Below, piece after piece: positions 39,248 to 48,775 of a stretch of DNA of 64,000 nucleotides. This DNA is from Curtobacterium sp. TC1 (lineage in GTDB: Bacteria > Actinomycetota > Actinomycetes > Actinomycetales > Microbacteriaceae): the NCBI RefSeq assembly GCF_019844075.1, contig NZ_CP081964.1, positions 3,844,001 to 3,908,000 of the forward strand, written 5' to 3'. The notes under the pieces are model-generated. The model worked only from the letters and a program-made list of their open reading frames with translations, searched no databases and was not told the origin of the DNA. Made by a program: the position numbers and the translations under genes. How positions within the stretch are numbered: the stretch's first letter is position 1; each line of letters starts with the position of its first letter.

Positions 39248-40782
39248 GCCGCACGTCGACCCGGCGCACCCTGCTCGCCGGGGGCGTCGGACTCGGGCTC
39301 GCCGGGGTCCTGGCAGCGTGCACCCGACCGGGCCCCGCTCCCTCGGGCTCGCCGCGCCCGACTGCCAGCGGCTCCGCCGAGCCGACGAGCACGCCGACGC
39401 CGGGCGGCCCCGACTCGTGGGACGCCCTCGCCGCCGCGGTCTCCGGCACGCTGCTCCGGTCCGGGTCGAACGGGTGGGACGGCGCACGCGTGCTCGAGAA
39501 CCCGCGCTACGACGACGCCGACCCACAGGGGATCCTCCGGGTCGCGGGGATCCCCGACGTGCAGGCCGGCCTCGCGTTCGCGCGCACGACCCACACGCCC
39601 GTCGCACTGCGAGCAGGCGGGCACTCGTACACGGGGTGGTCGGCCGGTGGCGCCCCGGGCACCGACGTCCCGCGGTCGCTCGTGATCAGCACGCAGGACC
39701 TCGACGACATCGAACTGCACGACGACGACACCGTCACGATCGGTCCGGGCGCGCAGCTCGGGGACGTCTACGCCGCGCTCGCGAAGGCCGGTCGGGCCAT
39801 CGGCGCCGGGTCCTGCCCGACCGTCGGCATCGGCGGGCTCACCCTCGGCGGTGGGGTCGGCGTGCTCGTCCGCTCGTTCGGGCTGACCTGCGACCAGCTC
39901 ACCGGCGTGACGCTCGTCACCCCGGACGGCTCCGTGCACGAGGTCTCGACGTCCCGCGAACCCGACCTGTTCTGGGCCTGCCGCGGTGGGGGCGGTGGAA
40001 CCGTCGGCGTCGTGACCGCACTGACGTACCGGACGCAGGCCGCGCCTCCCGTCCTGCTCTTCACCATCACGTTCGCGTGGTCGGCGGCCGCTGCCGTGGT
40101 GCGCGCCTGGCAGGACTGGGCGCCCACCGCCGAGCCGGAGCTGTGGTCGACGCTCAAGCTGCTCAACGGCAGTCGGCACACCGCCCCGACGGTCACCGTG
40201 ACCGGCGTGTGGACCGGTTCGAAGACCGGCGCCGACACCTCCGTCGACGGTTTCATCGCCGCCACGGGTGCGAAGCCGCTGGCGCACACCGGTCAGGAAC
40301 TGACCTACGGCGCCGCCATGTCCGCGTTGGCGGGGAAGCCCCAGCGGGTGTCCGAGGCGGCGACCTCGTCGATCGGATCGACGAAGCTCACCGACGCACA
40401 GATCGACGTGCTCGTCGCGCAGGCGGCAGCGGCGGGCGACGTCGACGGCAACCTGGAGGGCGGGGTCGCGCTCGACGCCCTCGGCGGCGTCGTGGCGGAC
40501 GTCGGCCGCACCGACTCGGCGTTCCCGTGGCGGTCCGCGCTCATGACCGTGCAGTACACGGCGGTCTTCACCGACGGCGCGGACCCCGCACCGTTCGACG
40601 CGTACGTGCGCGGGTTCCGCCGGGCCATGCGTCCAGCGTGGGGCGACGCGGCGTACGCGAACTACTGCGACGCGGCCATCACGGACCCGTCGGCCTACTT
40701 CGGGGACAACACCTCGCGCCTGCACCGCATCGCGGAACAGGCGGACCCGACGGGCGTGCTGGACCAGCCGAACTGGGTCTGA
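39244..40782 (+). CDS. secreted FAD-binding oxidoreductase (BBE-like) lipoprotein
   Basis: 512 residues. N-terminus SRTSTRRTLLAGGVGLG followed by a lipobox-like LAAC suggests a Tat-dependent lipoprotein. The PP-loop FAD domain shows VALRAGGHSYTGWSAGG (His for covalent FAD), GPGAQLGDVYAAL and CPTVGIGGLTLGGGVGVLVR; the C-terminal berberine-bridge motif is YANYCDAAI near the end. It would oxidise an alcohol or sugar-type substrate outside the cell. GTG start is set by the overlap with the small membrane protein gene. Confidence 0.9.
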   Translation: MSRTSTRRTLLAGGVGLGLAGVLAACTRPGPAPSGSPRPTASGSAEPTSTPTPGGPDSWDALAAAVSGTLLRSGSNGWDGARVLENPRYDDADPQGILRVAGIPDVQAGLAFARTTHTPVALRAGGHSYTGWSAGGAPGTDVPRSLVISTQDLDDIELHDDDTVTIGPGAQLGDVYAALAKAGRAIGAGSCPTVGIGGLTLGGGVGVLVRSFGLTCDQLTGVTLVTPDGSVHEVSTSREPDLFWACRGGGGGTVGVVTALTYRTQAAPPVLLFTITFAWSAAAAVVRAWQDWAPTAEPELWSTLKLLNGSRHTAPTVTVTGVWTGSKTGADTSVDGFIAATGAKPLAHTGQELTYGAAMSALAGKPQRVSEAATSSIGSTKLTDAQIDVLVAQAAAAGDVDGNLEGGVALDALGGVVADVGRTDSAFPWRSALMTVQYTAVFTDGADPAPFDAYVRGFRRAMRPAWGDAAYANYCDAAITDPSAYFGDNTSRLHRIAEQADPTGVLDQPNWV

Positions 40783-40808
40783 CGCACGAGTCTCGGCCCG
40801 ACGCACGC

Positions 40809-40874
40809 GAGTCTCGGTGTGAGCGACAGTTCTCGTGGCGCGCACCGCGAGAACAGTCGCCCACACCGAGTCTC
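40809..40874. repeat. Palindromic intergenic element, family B copy 2
   Basis: Arms 40809-40835 and 40848-40874 (27 nt, three mismatches), again carrying GAGTCTCGG and GAGCGACAG. It lies 26 nt after the FAD oxidoreductase stop; a run of GGCCGGCCGG-type repeats follows. Confidence 0.75.
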
Positions 40875-40925
40875 GGGTCGGCCGGCCGGCCGGCCGACCG
40901 ACCGGCCGCGTCCTACGATGACCGC

Positions 40926-41042
40926 ATGGACATCGTCGACCTGGTGCTGCCGGACGCCGCGGCCTGGCGGACCTGGCTCGACGAGCACGAGGGCGACACC
41001 CGGGGGACACCGACTCAGGGACCGGCAACGCCTCCGGCGTAG
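40926..41042 (+). pseudogene. YdeI/OmpD-associated family gene remnant (N-terminus only)
   Basis: 38-codon frame. MDIVDLVLPDAAAWRTWLDE matches the N-terminal start of YdeI/OmpD-associated proteins (typically DLxLPDxxAWRxWL, then VWLxxxKKG), but after EGDTRG the frame reads TPTQGPATPPA and stops, and no YdeI sequence continues in any frame before the next gene at 41052. The promoter looks intact (TACGAT 40914-40919, six nt to ATG). A deletion has probably removed the body of the gene. Confidence 0.6.
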
Positions 41043-41051
41043 ACCGGGGGC

Positions 41052-41933
41052 ATGACCACTGGCACCGACACCACCAACCGTCCGGCCGCCGCCTCCGGCA
41101 CCTTCCGCATCGGGGGCGACCTCGAGGTGCACCGTCTCGGCTACGGCACCATGCAGCTCACCGGCCCCGGCGTCTGGGGACCCCCGAAGGACCACGACGA
41201 GGCCGTCCGCGTGCTCAAGCGCGCCGTCGAGCTCGGCGTGGACTTCTTCGACACCGCCGACTCCTACGGCCCCTACGTCGCCGAGGACCTCCTGCACGAA
41301 GCGCTCCACCCCTACGGCGACGACGTCGTGATCGCGACGAAGGCCGGACTCACCCGCACCGGCCCGAACGAGTGGCCGCCGGTCGGCCGTCCGGAGTACC
41401 TGCGGCAGGAGGCGGAGATGAGCCTCCGCCGTCTGGGCCTCGAGCGCATCGACCTGTTCCAGCTGCACCGCATCGACCCGAAGGTCCCGCTCGAGGACCA
41501 GGTCGGCGAGTTGAAGAAGCTGCAGGACGAGGGCAAGATCCGGCACATCGGGCTGTCCGAGGTGTCGGTCGACGACGTCAAGGCCGCGCAGGAGATCGCC
41601 ACGATCGTCTCCGTCCAGAACCTGTACAACCTGCAGAAGCGCGACGCCGAGGAACTCCTCGACTGGTCGACCGAGCAGGGCATCGCGTTCATCCCGTGGT
41701 TCCCGCTCGCGACGGGCGGCCTGACCGGCGAGGACTCGCCGCTCACCGAGATCGCCGAGCGGAAGGGCGCGTCGCCGGCACAGCTCGCACTCGCCTGGCT
41801 GCTCAAGCGCTCGCCCGTCGTCCTGCCGATCCCCGGCACGTCGAGCGTCTCGCACCTGGAGGACAACCTGCAGGGCGCGACCATCGAGCTCACCGACGAG
41901 GAGTTCGAGGAGCTGTCGAAGCTGGGTTCCTGA
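41052..41933 (+). CDS. aldo/keto reductase
   Basis: 293 residues. [35 protein letters not shown] (Asp, Tyr), [12 protein letters not shown] (Lys), [11 protein letters not shown] (His), and [17 protein letters not shown] (cofactor) give a full AKR active site; the opening resembles YghZ/IolS-like reductases. ATG at 41052 follows TAGACC by six nt and lies 9 nt after the YdeI remnant stop. Confidence 0.92.
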   Translation: MTTGTDTTNRPAAASGTFRIGGDLEVHRLGYGTMQLTGPGVWGPPKDHDEAVRVLKRAVELGVDFFDTADSYGPYVAEDLLHEALHPYGDDVVIATKAGLTRTGPNEWPPVGRPEYLRQEAEMSLRRLGLERIDLFQLHRIDPKVPLEDQVGELKKLQDEGKIRHIGLSEVSVDDVKAAQEIATIVSVQNLYNLQKRDAEELLDWSTEQGIAFIPWFPLATGGLTGEDSPLTEIAERKGASPAQLALAWLLKRSPVVLPIPGTSSVSHLEDNLQGATIELTDEEFEELSKLGS

Positions 41934-41961
41934 CCCTTCGGTCGCGGACGCGACCCAAGGG

Positions 41962-42005
41962 CGGACGGGAGGCACGGTGCCAGCTGGCACCGTGCCTCCC
42001 GTCCG
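41962..42005. terminator. Palindrome family A copy 6
   Basis: Perfect 44-bp palindrome (22 + 22) with GTGCCAGCTGGCAC core, 29 nt after the aldo/keto reductase stop and upstream of the PadR promoter. Confidence 0.8.
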
Positions 42006-42030
42006 TCTCCCGCGCTTTCCACCTCCGCGC

Positions 42031-42067
42031 TTGCGGATGCATACGCGGTATGGGCATACTCGGTATG
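42031..42067 (+). promoter_or_regulatory. PadR promoter with two tandem CATACnnnGTATG operators
   Basis: CATACGCGGTATG (42040-42052) and CATACTCGGTATG (42055-42067) are two 13-bp palindromes 15 nt apart centre to centre. A candidate -35 TTGCGG (42031-42036) and -10 CATACT (42055-42060, 18-nt spacing) overlap them. Binding would block RNA polymerase, which fits autorepression by the adjacent PadR protein. Confidence 0.7.
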
Positions 42068-42098
42068 TCCACGGTGGACGAGAGACGGGGGAAGTGTC

Positions 42099-42683
42099 AT
42101 GAGCGTACGGATGGGCGTACTCGCGCTGCTGGTGGGGGGACCCGGGTACGGGTACCAGCTCAGGGGGGAGTTCGAGCACCGCACCGGCGGGAGCTGGCCG
42201 CTGAACATCGGCCAGGTCTACACGACCCTCGACCGCCTGGAACGCGACGGCCTCGTGGCCCGCGGCGACACCGACGACGACGGCCACGTCGTCTACACGG
42301 TGACCGACGCGGGTCGCGGGGAAGTGGCGCGCTGGTTCAGTGAGCCGGTGCCGGCCAAGCGCGGCCGCGACGAGCTGGCGATCAAGTTCGCCCTCGCGGT
42401 CACCGTGCCCGGCGTCGACGTCGCCAAGCTCGTGCAGGTGCAGCGCGGGGCCGCGATCCGCAACCTGCAGGACCTGACGCGGCTCAAGCGCACGGCCGAC
42501 CCGGCGACCGACCTGGCGTGGTCGCTCGTGCTCGAGTCGATGGTGTTCCAGGCCGAGGCCGAGGTGCGCTGGCTCGACCACGTGGAGTCGACCGTGGCGC
42601 GGTACCGGCCGGACGAGCACCCGGCGGCTGACGCCGGCTCCTCGTCCCCGACCGCTGCCGACGTCGCGCGGAGCGCACGGTGA
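42099..42683 (+). CDS. PadR-family transcriptional regulator
   Basis: 194 residues. MGVLALLVGGPGYGYQLRGEF, SWPLNIGQVYTTLDRLERDGLV (winged helix with PadR hallmark QVYTTLxRLExDGLV) and HVVYTVTDAGRGEVARWF are the PadR DNA-binding domain; the second half is the helical dimerisation part. ATG at 42099 with GGGGGAAG upstream. First gene of a coupled operon with an ABC ATPase and FtsX-type permease, which it probably represses until a transported compound binds. Confidence 0.93.
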   Translation: MSVRMGVLALLVGGPGYGYQLRGEFEHRTGGSWPLNIGQVYTTLDRLERDGLVARGDTDDDGHVVYTVTDAGRGEVARWFSEPVPAKRGRDELAIKFALAVTVPGVDVAKLVQVQRGAAIRNLQDLTRLKRTADPATDLAWSLVLESMVFQAEAEVRWLDHVESTVARYRPDEHPAADAGSSSPTAADVARSAR

Positions 42684-43408
42684 GCGCCGCACCGCTCCTG
42701 CAGCTCGACGCCGTCAGCGTGCACTACGGCTCCGGTGCGAAGGCCGTCACGGCCCTGGCCGGCATCGACCTGGCCGTCCAGCGCGGCGAGATGGTCGCCG
42801 TGATGGGGACCTCGGGCTCCGGCAAGTCGACGCTGCTCGCCTGCGCCGGCACCCTGCTGCCGCCCACGAGCGGCGAGGTCCTGATCGACGCCGCGTTCGT
42901 GTCCGATCGGCCTGCCAAGGAACTCGCGGCCCTGCGCCGTCGCCTCATCGGGTTCGTGTTCCAGGACTTCAACCTGATCCCCTCGCTCACCGCCGTCGAG
43001 AACGTGGCGCTGCCGCTCGAACTCGACGGCTGGAAGGCATCGCAGGCCCGCCGCGCCGCGGAACTGGCGCTCGACAACGTCGAACTCGCACACCGCGCCG
43101 ACGCCTACCCGGACGACCTGTCCGGCGGCCAGCAACAGCGCGTCGCGATCGCCCGGGGCGTGGTCGGTGAACGTCGGCTCGTGCTGGCCGACGAGCCGAC
43201 CGGCGCACTGGACTCGCAGACCGGCGAGGTCGTGCTCCGCATGCTCCGACGACACGTGGACGCCGGAGCCGGTGCGCTCCTCGTCACCCACGACGCCCGG
43301 CACGCGGCCTGGGCGGACCGGATCGTCTTCCTGCGCGACGGTCGCGTGGTCGACGAGACCGTGTACTCGGGCGTCGAACTCGCCCTGGCGGACCGGAACG
43401 CGTCGTGA
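42680..43408 (+). CDS. ABC transporter ATP-binding protein (LolD/MacB subfamily)
   Basis: 242 residues with Walker [11 protein letters not shown]-loop FVFQDFNL, signature [14 protein letters not shown], Walker B LVLADEP and H-loop [14 protein letters not shown] at 42680 overlaps the PadR stop (GTGA). Partner of the 939-residue permease. Confidence 0.93.
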   Translation: MSAAPLLQLDAVSVHYGSGAKAVTALAGIDLAVQRGEMVAVMGTSGSGKSTLLACAGTLLPPTSGEVLIDAAFVSDRPAKELAALRRRLIGFVFQDFNLIPSLTAVENVALPLELDGWKASQARRAAELALDNVELAHRADAYPDDLSGGQQQRVAIARGVVGERRLVLADEPTGALDSQTGEVVLRMLRRHVDAGAGALLVTHDARHAAWADRIVFLRDGRVVDETVYSGVELALADRNAS

Positions 43409-46224
43409 GCCGGCGTCGGCGTCGGGGGATCGGCCGGACGCCGTTCGCCCTCCGACCGGCGCTCCGCCTGGGGCGTCGACTGGCCTTCGCGAAGGCCGGT
43501 CGTGCGGCACTGATCATCGCGCTCATCGGCATCCCGACCGCCGGATTCGCCGCGGTGGCGGTCGTCGTGCAGTCGACGCAACCCACGACCTCGGAGTCGC
43601 TGGACTACGACCTCGGCAAGGCGGCGGCGCAGATGCGGGTGTCCGGACCGGACCTGCCCGGCATGCGGCAGGACCCGGTGCAGTGGCAGTTCACCGACTC
43701 GAAGCGGAACAGCCCGGTCACGAAGGCCGACGAGGACGCCCCGTTCGCGAACGTCCTCGCCCACGTGCCGGACGGTGCCCTGTCGATCCCGGTCGGCAGC
43801 ACCCCCGTCGTGGTGCAGGGTCCGCGGGGCCCGGTGGGTCTGGCCGCGGTGGAGGGCAGCGTCTGGGACCCGTCCCTCGAGGGGCACTGGCGCGTCCTCG
43901 ACGGCTCGGCACCGACCGCACGCAACCAGCTCATGGTCACGCCCGCGACCCTCGACCGGCTCGGTGCGCACATCGGTGACACCGTCGACCTCACCGACCC
44001 CGTCACGAAGCGGTTCACGATCACCGGGACGATGCGCGACCTCGGCTCGGCGCCGAGCGAGCAGGGGGTGTTCCTGCCCTGGGGGACGACGCTGTCGACG
44101 ACCGACACCACCGACGACGTCGGTCTGACGGACGTCACCGTCTACCTGCCGTCCGACGCCCCGACCTGGTCGGAGATCCGGCAGCTCAACGCGCACGGCA
44201 TCGTCGTGCAGTCACGCCCCGTGGTCCTCGACCCGCCGGACGCCCGCCTGCCCGGCGGCCAGATGAGCTCCTCGCTCCTGTGGTACCTCGGTGCGATGGC
44301 GCTGCTCGGTGTCTTCGCGATGTTCGAGGTCGCGCTGCTCGCCGGGGCCGCGTTCCTGGTCGGGACCCGGGCGGACACCCGTTCGTACGCGATCGTGACG
44401 AGTGTCGGCGGGGACAAGCGGTTCGTCCGGACGATCGTCGCCGGGTCCGGCCTCGTGCTCGGGTCGATCGGCGCGGTCCTCGGCGTCGCGGCGGGCACCG
44501 GGCTCGGCGTCGTGGTGTTCCGACTGATCGACAACGGCGACGTCGTGTCGTTCCCGGGCCTGCACGTGCCCCCGCTCCTGCTGCTCGTGGTCGCGGCCGC
44601 GGGCATCCTGGCCGGGCTGGTCTCGGCCCTCGTCGCCGCTCGGGCCGCCACGCGCATCAACGTGCTCGCAGCGCTGCGGGGTTCGCTCCGTCCCGCGCCC
44701 GTCGACCGTCCGGCCCGCCGTCGGCGCCGCGTCTGGGGGCCGGCGCTCGTCGTCGCCGGCGCCGTGATGACGCTGGCCTGCGGCGTCGGGGTGCTGATGC
44801 TCAACGACCGCCCGGTGCAGGACGACCACTGGGCCTGGGTGGCCGGTGCCGGAGTCGCGCTCGGTCCGTGTCTGATGCAGCTCGGCATCGCGATCTGCTC
44901 GCCGTGGCTCCTCGCCCTCGTCACGCGGCTGTCGTCGCGCCTCGGGTTGTCGGCGCGTCTCGCCGCCCGCGATGCCCGGCGCAACCCGGTCCGGACGGTG
45001 CCGGTGCTCGCGAGCGTGATGAGCGTCGTGTTCGTCGCGTCGGTGGTGATCACGTGGAGTGCGTCGAGCCACGCCCAGTACGTCCGTGGGTACGAGTACC
45101 GCACGGCCGTCGGGGTGGCGACGACCGAGGTGCAGCTCTCCAGCGAGGACGGCGCCTCCAGCGGTCACGACGCGGCGTTGACGGCACACGCGGCGAAGGT
45201 CGTGGCCCGGGTGTTCGACCACGACCGGATCCGGGTGCTCGGCGTGGCCGAGGGCTGGGCGGGCGACACCCCGTCGTCCGTGACGCTGCCGCACCGGTGG
45301 ACGGACTTCGACTGCCCCGCGAACGACACCACCGGCTGCGCGTACTACCTCGACACCGCTGACGCGAGTACGCCGCACATCTGGACGGGCACCGTCGACG
45401 ACTACGCCGTGCTCACCGGCCACCGCCCGTCGGCTGCCGTGCGGGATGCGCTCGAGGGCGGCAAGGCGGTGTCCCTGTGGCCGGAGTACGCCCACGACGG
45501 CGCGGTCCGCATCGACACGTTCCACGACCGCACGTGGGAGAGCCCGACGATCACGACGAGGACGAAGCCGGACGCCAGCTTGTCCATCCCTGCGGTGCTC
45601 GACGTGCAGTCGCCGCGGATCCAGGTCGGCGTCTTCATGACGAAGGCGACCGCTGCGCAGTACGGGGTCCCGGCCGTCGACGGCATGCTCGTCACGACGC
45701 TGCCCGGGGACATCGCCCCCGAACAGTGGGACGAGCTGAGTTCCGCCTGGCAGAGCTTCGGCGGCGCGGACCGAGCCCGGTGGGACGGCCCGCAGTTCTC
45801 CTACGAAGCCGGTCCGGTCGACAACGGCGCGCTCATCCGCGCGATCGTGCTCGCGCTGGCCGCGGCCGTGACGATCGGTGCGACTGCGGTGGCCATCGGG
45901 CTCGCACGGTCCGACGGCCGCCGAGACGACGAGGTGCTCGACGCGATCGGTGCGGCACCACGACTCCGGCGGCGGGTGTCGACCTGGCAGGCGGCGATCC
46001 TGGCCTCGGTGGGCGCGGTGATCGGAACCCTGCTGGGGCTGCTGCCGATGCGGGCGCTCACCCTGCGGTTCACGGAGCCCGTGGTGGGGACGAACCACAT
46101 GCCGTTCGTGCCGGACTGGTCGATGCTGGCCCTGCTGGCGATCGGGCTGCCGCTGGTCGTGACCGCGGGGGCGTGGCTCACCGCGCACGGCCGACGCCGG
46201 GTGGCGGTGCGGCGGGCGCACTGA
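43405..46224 (+). CDS. ABC transporter permease, FtsX-type, ten helices
   Basis: 939 residues. About ten membrane helices in two blocks: an N-terminal anchor near residue 35, three helices around 285-410 ([59 protein letters not shown]), a second set from 445, and a final trio ([54 protein letters not shown]). Large extracytoplasmic domains lie between. This layout is that of bacitracin/antimicrobial-peptide exporters in actinobacteria. Coupled to the ATPase by a GTGA overlap. Confidence 0.9.
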   Translation: MSRRRRRGIGRTPFALRPALRLGRRLAFAKAGRAALIIALIGIPTAGFAAVAVVVQSTQPTTSESLDYDLGKAAAQMRVSGPDLPGMRQDPVQWQFTDSKRNSPVTKADEDAPFANVLAHVPDGALSIPVGSTPVVVQGPRGPVGLAAVEGSVWDPSLEGHWRVLDGSAPTARNQLMVTPATLDRLGAHIGDTVDLTDPVTKRFTITGTMRDLGSAPSEQGVFLPWGTTLSTTDTTDDVGLTDVTVYLPSDAPTWSEIRQLNAHGIVVQSRPVVLDPPDARLPGGQMSSSLLWYLGAMALLGVFAMFEVALLAGAAFLVGTRADTRSYAIVTSVGGDKRFVRTIVAGSGLVLGSIGAVLGVAAGTGLGVVVFRLIDNGDVVSFPGLHVPPLLLLVVAAAGILAGLVSALVAARAATRINVLAALRGSLRPAPVDRPARRRRRVWGPALVVAGAVMTLACGVGVLMLNDRPVQDDHWAWVAGAGVALGPCLMQLGIAICSPWLLALVTRLSSRLGLSARLAARDARRNPVRTVPVLASVMSVVFVASVVITWSASSHAQYVRGYEYRTAVGVATTEVQLSSEDGASSGHDAALTAHAAKVVARVFDHDRIRVLGVAEGWAGDTPSSVTLPHRWTDFDCPANDTTGCAYYLDTADASTPHIWTGTVDDYAVLTGHRPSAAVRDALEGGKAVSLWPEYAHDGAVRIDTFHDRTWESPTITTRTKPDASLSIPAVLDVQSPRIQVGVFMTKATAAQYGVPAVDGMLVTTLPGDIAPEQWDELSSAWQSFGGADRARWDGPQFSYEAGPVDNGALIRAIVLALAAAVTIGATAVAIGLARSDGRRDDEVLDAIGAAPRLRRRVSTWQAAILASVGAVIGTLLGLLPMRALTLRFTEPVVGTNHMPFVPDWSMLALLAIGLPLVVTAGAWLTAHGRRRVAVRRAH

Positions 46225-46239
46225 GGCGGGGCGGCCCGG

Positions 46240-46677
46240 TCAGGCGCCGGGCTGCACCACCATGAGCACGGCGACCACGACCCACACCAGGTTGAACGAA
46301 CCGACCAGCGCCGCGAGCTTCCGCGGCGATCGCTCGGTCCCGTTGCCGCGGAGGACCTGGCGCTGCTCCGGCAGGACCCCGAGCGCGAGGATCGCCGCAG
46401 CCACGGCGGTCAGACCGATCGACACGAGCAGCCAGGCCTCGTCGAGCGCCCCGACCTCGAACGCCAGCGCCGTGCCGAACGTCGGGACGGCGAGCGAGAT
46501 GATCGAGTACACGTGGCAGATCCGGTGCAGGACCGTCGCGACGGCTCGAGCGGCCTGGTCGTCCGGATCGGCGACGAGCGCGCGTGCGGGCTTCGGGAAC
46601 GTGCTCCCGGCGACCGCGACGGGCCCGAGGGTGAGCAGCGCCGCCACGACGTGCACGGTGAGGAGGACGCTGGACAT
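46240..46677 (-). CDS. DUF2269-like small membrane protein
   Basis: 145 residues, four helices: VLLTVHVVAALLTLGPVAVAG with the His/Pro pattern of DUF2269, VYSIISLAVPTFGTALAF, AWLLVSIGLTAVAAAILALG, and SFNLVWVVVAVLMVV. Function unknown. ATG at 46677, seven nt after TAGGCT. Convergent with the permease gene. Confidence 0.72.
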   Translation of the reverse strand: MSSVLLTVHVVAALLTLGPVAVAGSTFPKPARALVADPDDQAARAVATVLHRICHVYSIISLAVPTFGTALAFEVGALDEAWLLVSIGLTAVAAAILALGVLPEQRQVLRGNGTERSPRKLAALVGSFNLVWVVVAVLMVVQPGA

Positions 46678-46707
46678 CCCTTCCAGCCTAGGGCGCGGGT
46701 GTCGTGC

Positions 46708-47724
46708 TCACGTGCCGGTGCAGAAGGACTCGACGTCGACGTGCACCCCGCCGGGTCCACCGCCGAGCCGCATCCGTTCCACCGCGGCGTCCCCGCGGAG
46801 CGGCATGACGAGGTCGGTGCCCATCGCCCGGTCGACCGCCGCGTAGCCCGCTGCGTCCCACCCCGCCTGCACCCGCGGTGCCAGGTCCTGCGGCGGCCGG
46901 GCAGCGGCGGGCGTCGGTGACGACAGGTCGTCGAGGGGGCCGGCCCAGCGGACCGTGTCCTCGAGCAACGAGCGGGTGTCCGCCTCGATCGCGTCGGCGT
47001 CGAGCGTCGTCGTCGTGGTCGGCACCGGCCCGGGCCAGTCCGGGTCCGTCGTCGGTGCGGCGGTCACCGCGACGTCCGGAGCAGGGCCGACCGACCCGTC
47101 CGGCAACCCGCTCCCCGTGAGCAACGGACCGACGGCGAGCGACCCGACCACCGCGATCGCGACCACCGCGCCCAGGGGCCACGTCGACTCCGGCTGCTGG
47201 CGGACCTCGCCCGCCCTGCGGACCCGTCGCTCGCGCAGCCACACCGCGACGGTGAGGAACGACAGACCCACTGCGACCACCGGCAGCTCGACCGCGATCG
47301 GCACGATCCCGAGCCCGACGGCCCACCACGTCGCGGGGAGGGCAGCCGCGAGCGCCATGGTCAGGTACGACGCGACGACCAGCCGGGTCTCCCGCCGGGG
47401 CAGCACCTCGTCGGCGCGGGGCGAGCGGAACACGATCCACGCCGTCGCCACCACCGCGTTGACACCGACCCCGATGCGTCCGAGACCGAGCCCGACGAAC
47501 TGACCGAAGTGCCACCCGAAGTGCGAGTGGTCCTCCACCTCGTACCGGGTGTGCCCCGCGCCGTGCAGCAGCACGAGGACGCCGGCCACCCCGAGCAGGT
47601 AGAACACCCACGACCACCGCGGCACCGCGAGTCGTCGGAGCGCGGCGGCGACGAACAGCACCGACACGGGCATGAGCAGCAGCAGCCCGACACCGGCCAC
47701 GCTGTCGAACGCGTTCGGATCCAC
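46708..47724 (-). CDS. hypothetical membrane protein with extracytoplasmic C-terminal domain
   Basis: 338 residues; no family recognised. About six helices in the first two thirds (VAGVGLLLLMPVSVLFVAAAL; VFYLLGVAGVLVLLHG; GLGRIGVGVNAVVATAWIV; LVVASYLTMALAAALPATW; IAVELPVVAVGLSFLTVAVWL; LGAVVAIAVVGSLAVGPLL), then a Pro/Thr-rich linker (VPTTTTTLDADAIEADTRSLL) and an outside domain ending near a cysteine (SFCTGT). GTG start at 47724, six nt after TAGCGT. Confidence 0.65.
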   Translation of the reverse strand: MDPNAFDSVAGVGLLLLMPVSVLFVAAALRRLAVPRWSWVFYLLGVAGVLVLLHGAGHTRYEVEDHSHFGWHFGQFVGLGLGRIGVGVNAVVATAWIVFRSPRADEVLPRRETRLVVASYLTMALAAALPATWWAVGLGIVPIAVELPVVAVGLSFLTVAVWLRERRVRRAGEVRQQPESTWPLGAVVAIAVVGSLAVGPLLTGSGLPDGSVGPAPDVAVTAAPTTDPDWPGPVPTTTTTLDADAIEADTRSLLEDTVRWAGPLDDLSSPTPAAARPPQDLAPRVQAGWDAAGYAAVDRAMGTDLVMPLRGDAAVERMRLGGGPGGVHVDVESFCTGT

Positions 47725-47774
47725 GTCACGACGCTAGGGCCTCGACCGCCGGGCGGCGGCCCCTGACAGCGCTG

Positions 47775-48107
47775 CTACGTCCGAGGACCCATCGCGATCG
47801 GCACCTCGGCCAGCACGACCTCGTCGTCCATCGGGATCGGCCCCCGGATCCGCGGGAGCCCGTCGACCCACTCGACGGGCACCCCCGCGGCCGCGAGCCC
47901 CGCGACGCTCAGGTCGATCCGGAGCAGGGGCAGTGCGAGGTCGCCGTACCGCTCGGCGACGACCTCGGACACCCGGTCCGGCGTCGTCGCGCGGACGTAC
48001 CCGTCGGGTTCGAGCGGCACCCCGCGGGTCGCGACCTCGTACTCGCCGAACCCGCGGCTCATCTCCCAGTCGTCGGCGATCGCCACGTGACAGACCACAT
48101 CGGTCAT
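47775..48107 (-). CDS. DUF952-family protein
   Basis: 110 residues. VVCHVAIADDWEMSR, GEYEVATRGVPLEPDGYVRAT and the C-terminal PRIRGPIPMDDEVVLAEV fit DUF952 (hxHha...dG[FY]hh.s...GPi). The conserved GF-IHxS is here GYVRAT, so a degenerate member. Function unknown. ATG 48107 with GAGGAGGG upstream; divergent from a TetR gene 53 bp away which may repress both. Confidence 0.72.
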   Translation of the reverse strand: MTDVVCHVAIADDWEMSRGFGEYEVATRGVPLEPDGYVRATTPDRVSEVVAERYGDLALPLLRIDLSVAGLAAAGVPVEWVDGLPRIRGPIPMDDEVVLAEVPIAMGPRT

Positions 48108-48121
48108 GGACCCTCCTCGTC

Positions 48122-48154
48122 AATGAGACGGGAGCGTATCATTACGGGTAGGCT
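48122..48154. promoter_or_regulatory. TetR operator and -10 box in divergent intergenic region
   Basis: AATGA-N-ACG-N4-CGT-N-TCATT (48122-48143) is a 22-bp palindrome of the size bound by TetR dimers. TAGGCT (48149-48154) is six nt before the GTG of the TetR gene at 48161. The site sits between the two divergent starts (48107 and 48161). Confidence 0.7.
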
Positions 48155-48160
48155 GGTCTC

Positions 48161-48703
48161 GTGAACAAGCGAGGACGTCCGACCGCCGACGAGCGGGTCG
48201 CCCGCGACGAGCGGATCCTCGACGTCGCGACCGACCTGTTCCTCGAGCACGGCTTCACAGGAGTCGCGCTCGATCGCATCGCCGCCGAGGCCGGGGTCAC
48301 GAAGCGCACGCTCTACACCGCGTTCGGCGACAAGCCCGCGCTGCTCCGCGCGGTCGTCCGGCGGCAGCACACGTACGCGGACGGGCCGACCCGCGACCTC
48401 GAGGCCACTGCGTCGTCGATCGGCGGCGCGTTGCTCTCGGACCGCGCCGTCGCCCTGCACCGGCTCGTCATCGCGGAGTCGACCCGGTCGCCCGAGCTCG
48501 CCCGCGAGTTCCACGAGGCCGGCCCGATCGCCGCCCAGCAGGCCCTGGTCCGTGCCGGCGCGACTCCGGAGACCGCCGCCGAACTCTTCACGCTGCTGCT
48601 CGGGGAGCTCCACCGCGAGCGCCTGCTCGGCCTGGCTCCGGCGCCGACGGCCACCGAGGTCGCCGCACGCGCCGCGCGTGCCGTCGCGGTGCTCTCGACG
48701 TGA
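48161..48703 (+). CDS. TetR-family transcriptional regulator
   Basis: 180 residues. N-terminal RDERILDVATDLFLEHGFTGVALDRIAAEAGVTKRTLYTAFGDKPALLR taken as separate motifs is a typical TetR helix-turn-helix; remaining helices sense a ligand. GTG start, leaderless. The palindrome 48122-48143 just upstream is likely its own operator. Convergent with the SDR gene across palindrome A7. Confidence 0.9.
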   Translation: MNKRGRPTADERVARDERILDVATDLFLEHGFTGVALDRIAAEAGVTKRTLYTAFGDKPALLRAVVRRQHTYADGPTRDLEATASSIGGALLSDRAVALHRLVIAESTRSPELAREFHEAGPIAAQQALVRAGATPETAAELFTLLLGELHRERLLGLAPAPTATEVAARAARAVAVLST

Positions 48704-48711
48704 CCCGAGGG

Positions 48712-48755
48712 CGGACGGGAGGCCCGGTGCCAGCTGGCACCGGGCCTCCCGTCCG
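48712..48755. terminator. Palindrome family A copy 7
   Basis: Perfect 44-bp palindrome with GTGCCAGCTGGCAC core. It starts 8 nt after the TetR stop and ends 20 nt before the SDR stop, so it serves two convergent genes. Confidence 0.82.
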
Positions 48756-48775
48756 TCACATGGTGACGACCGCGC

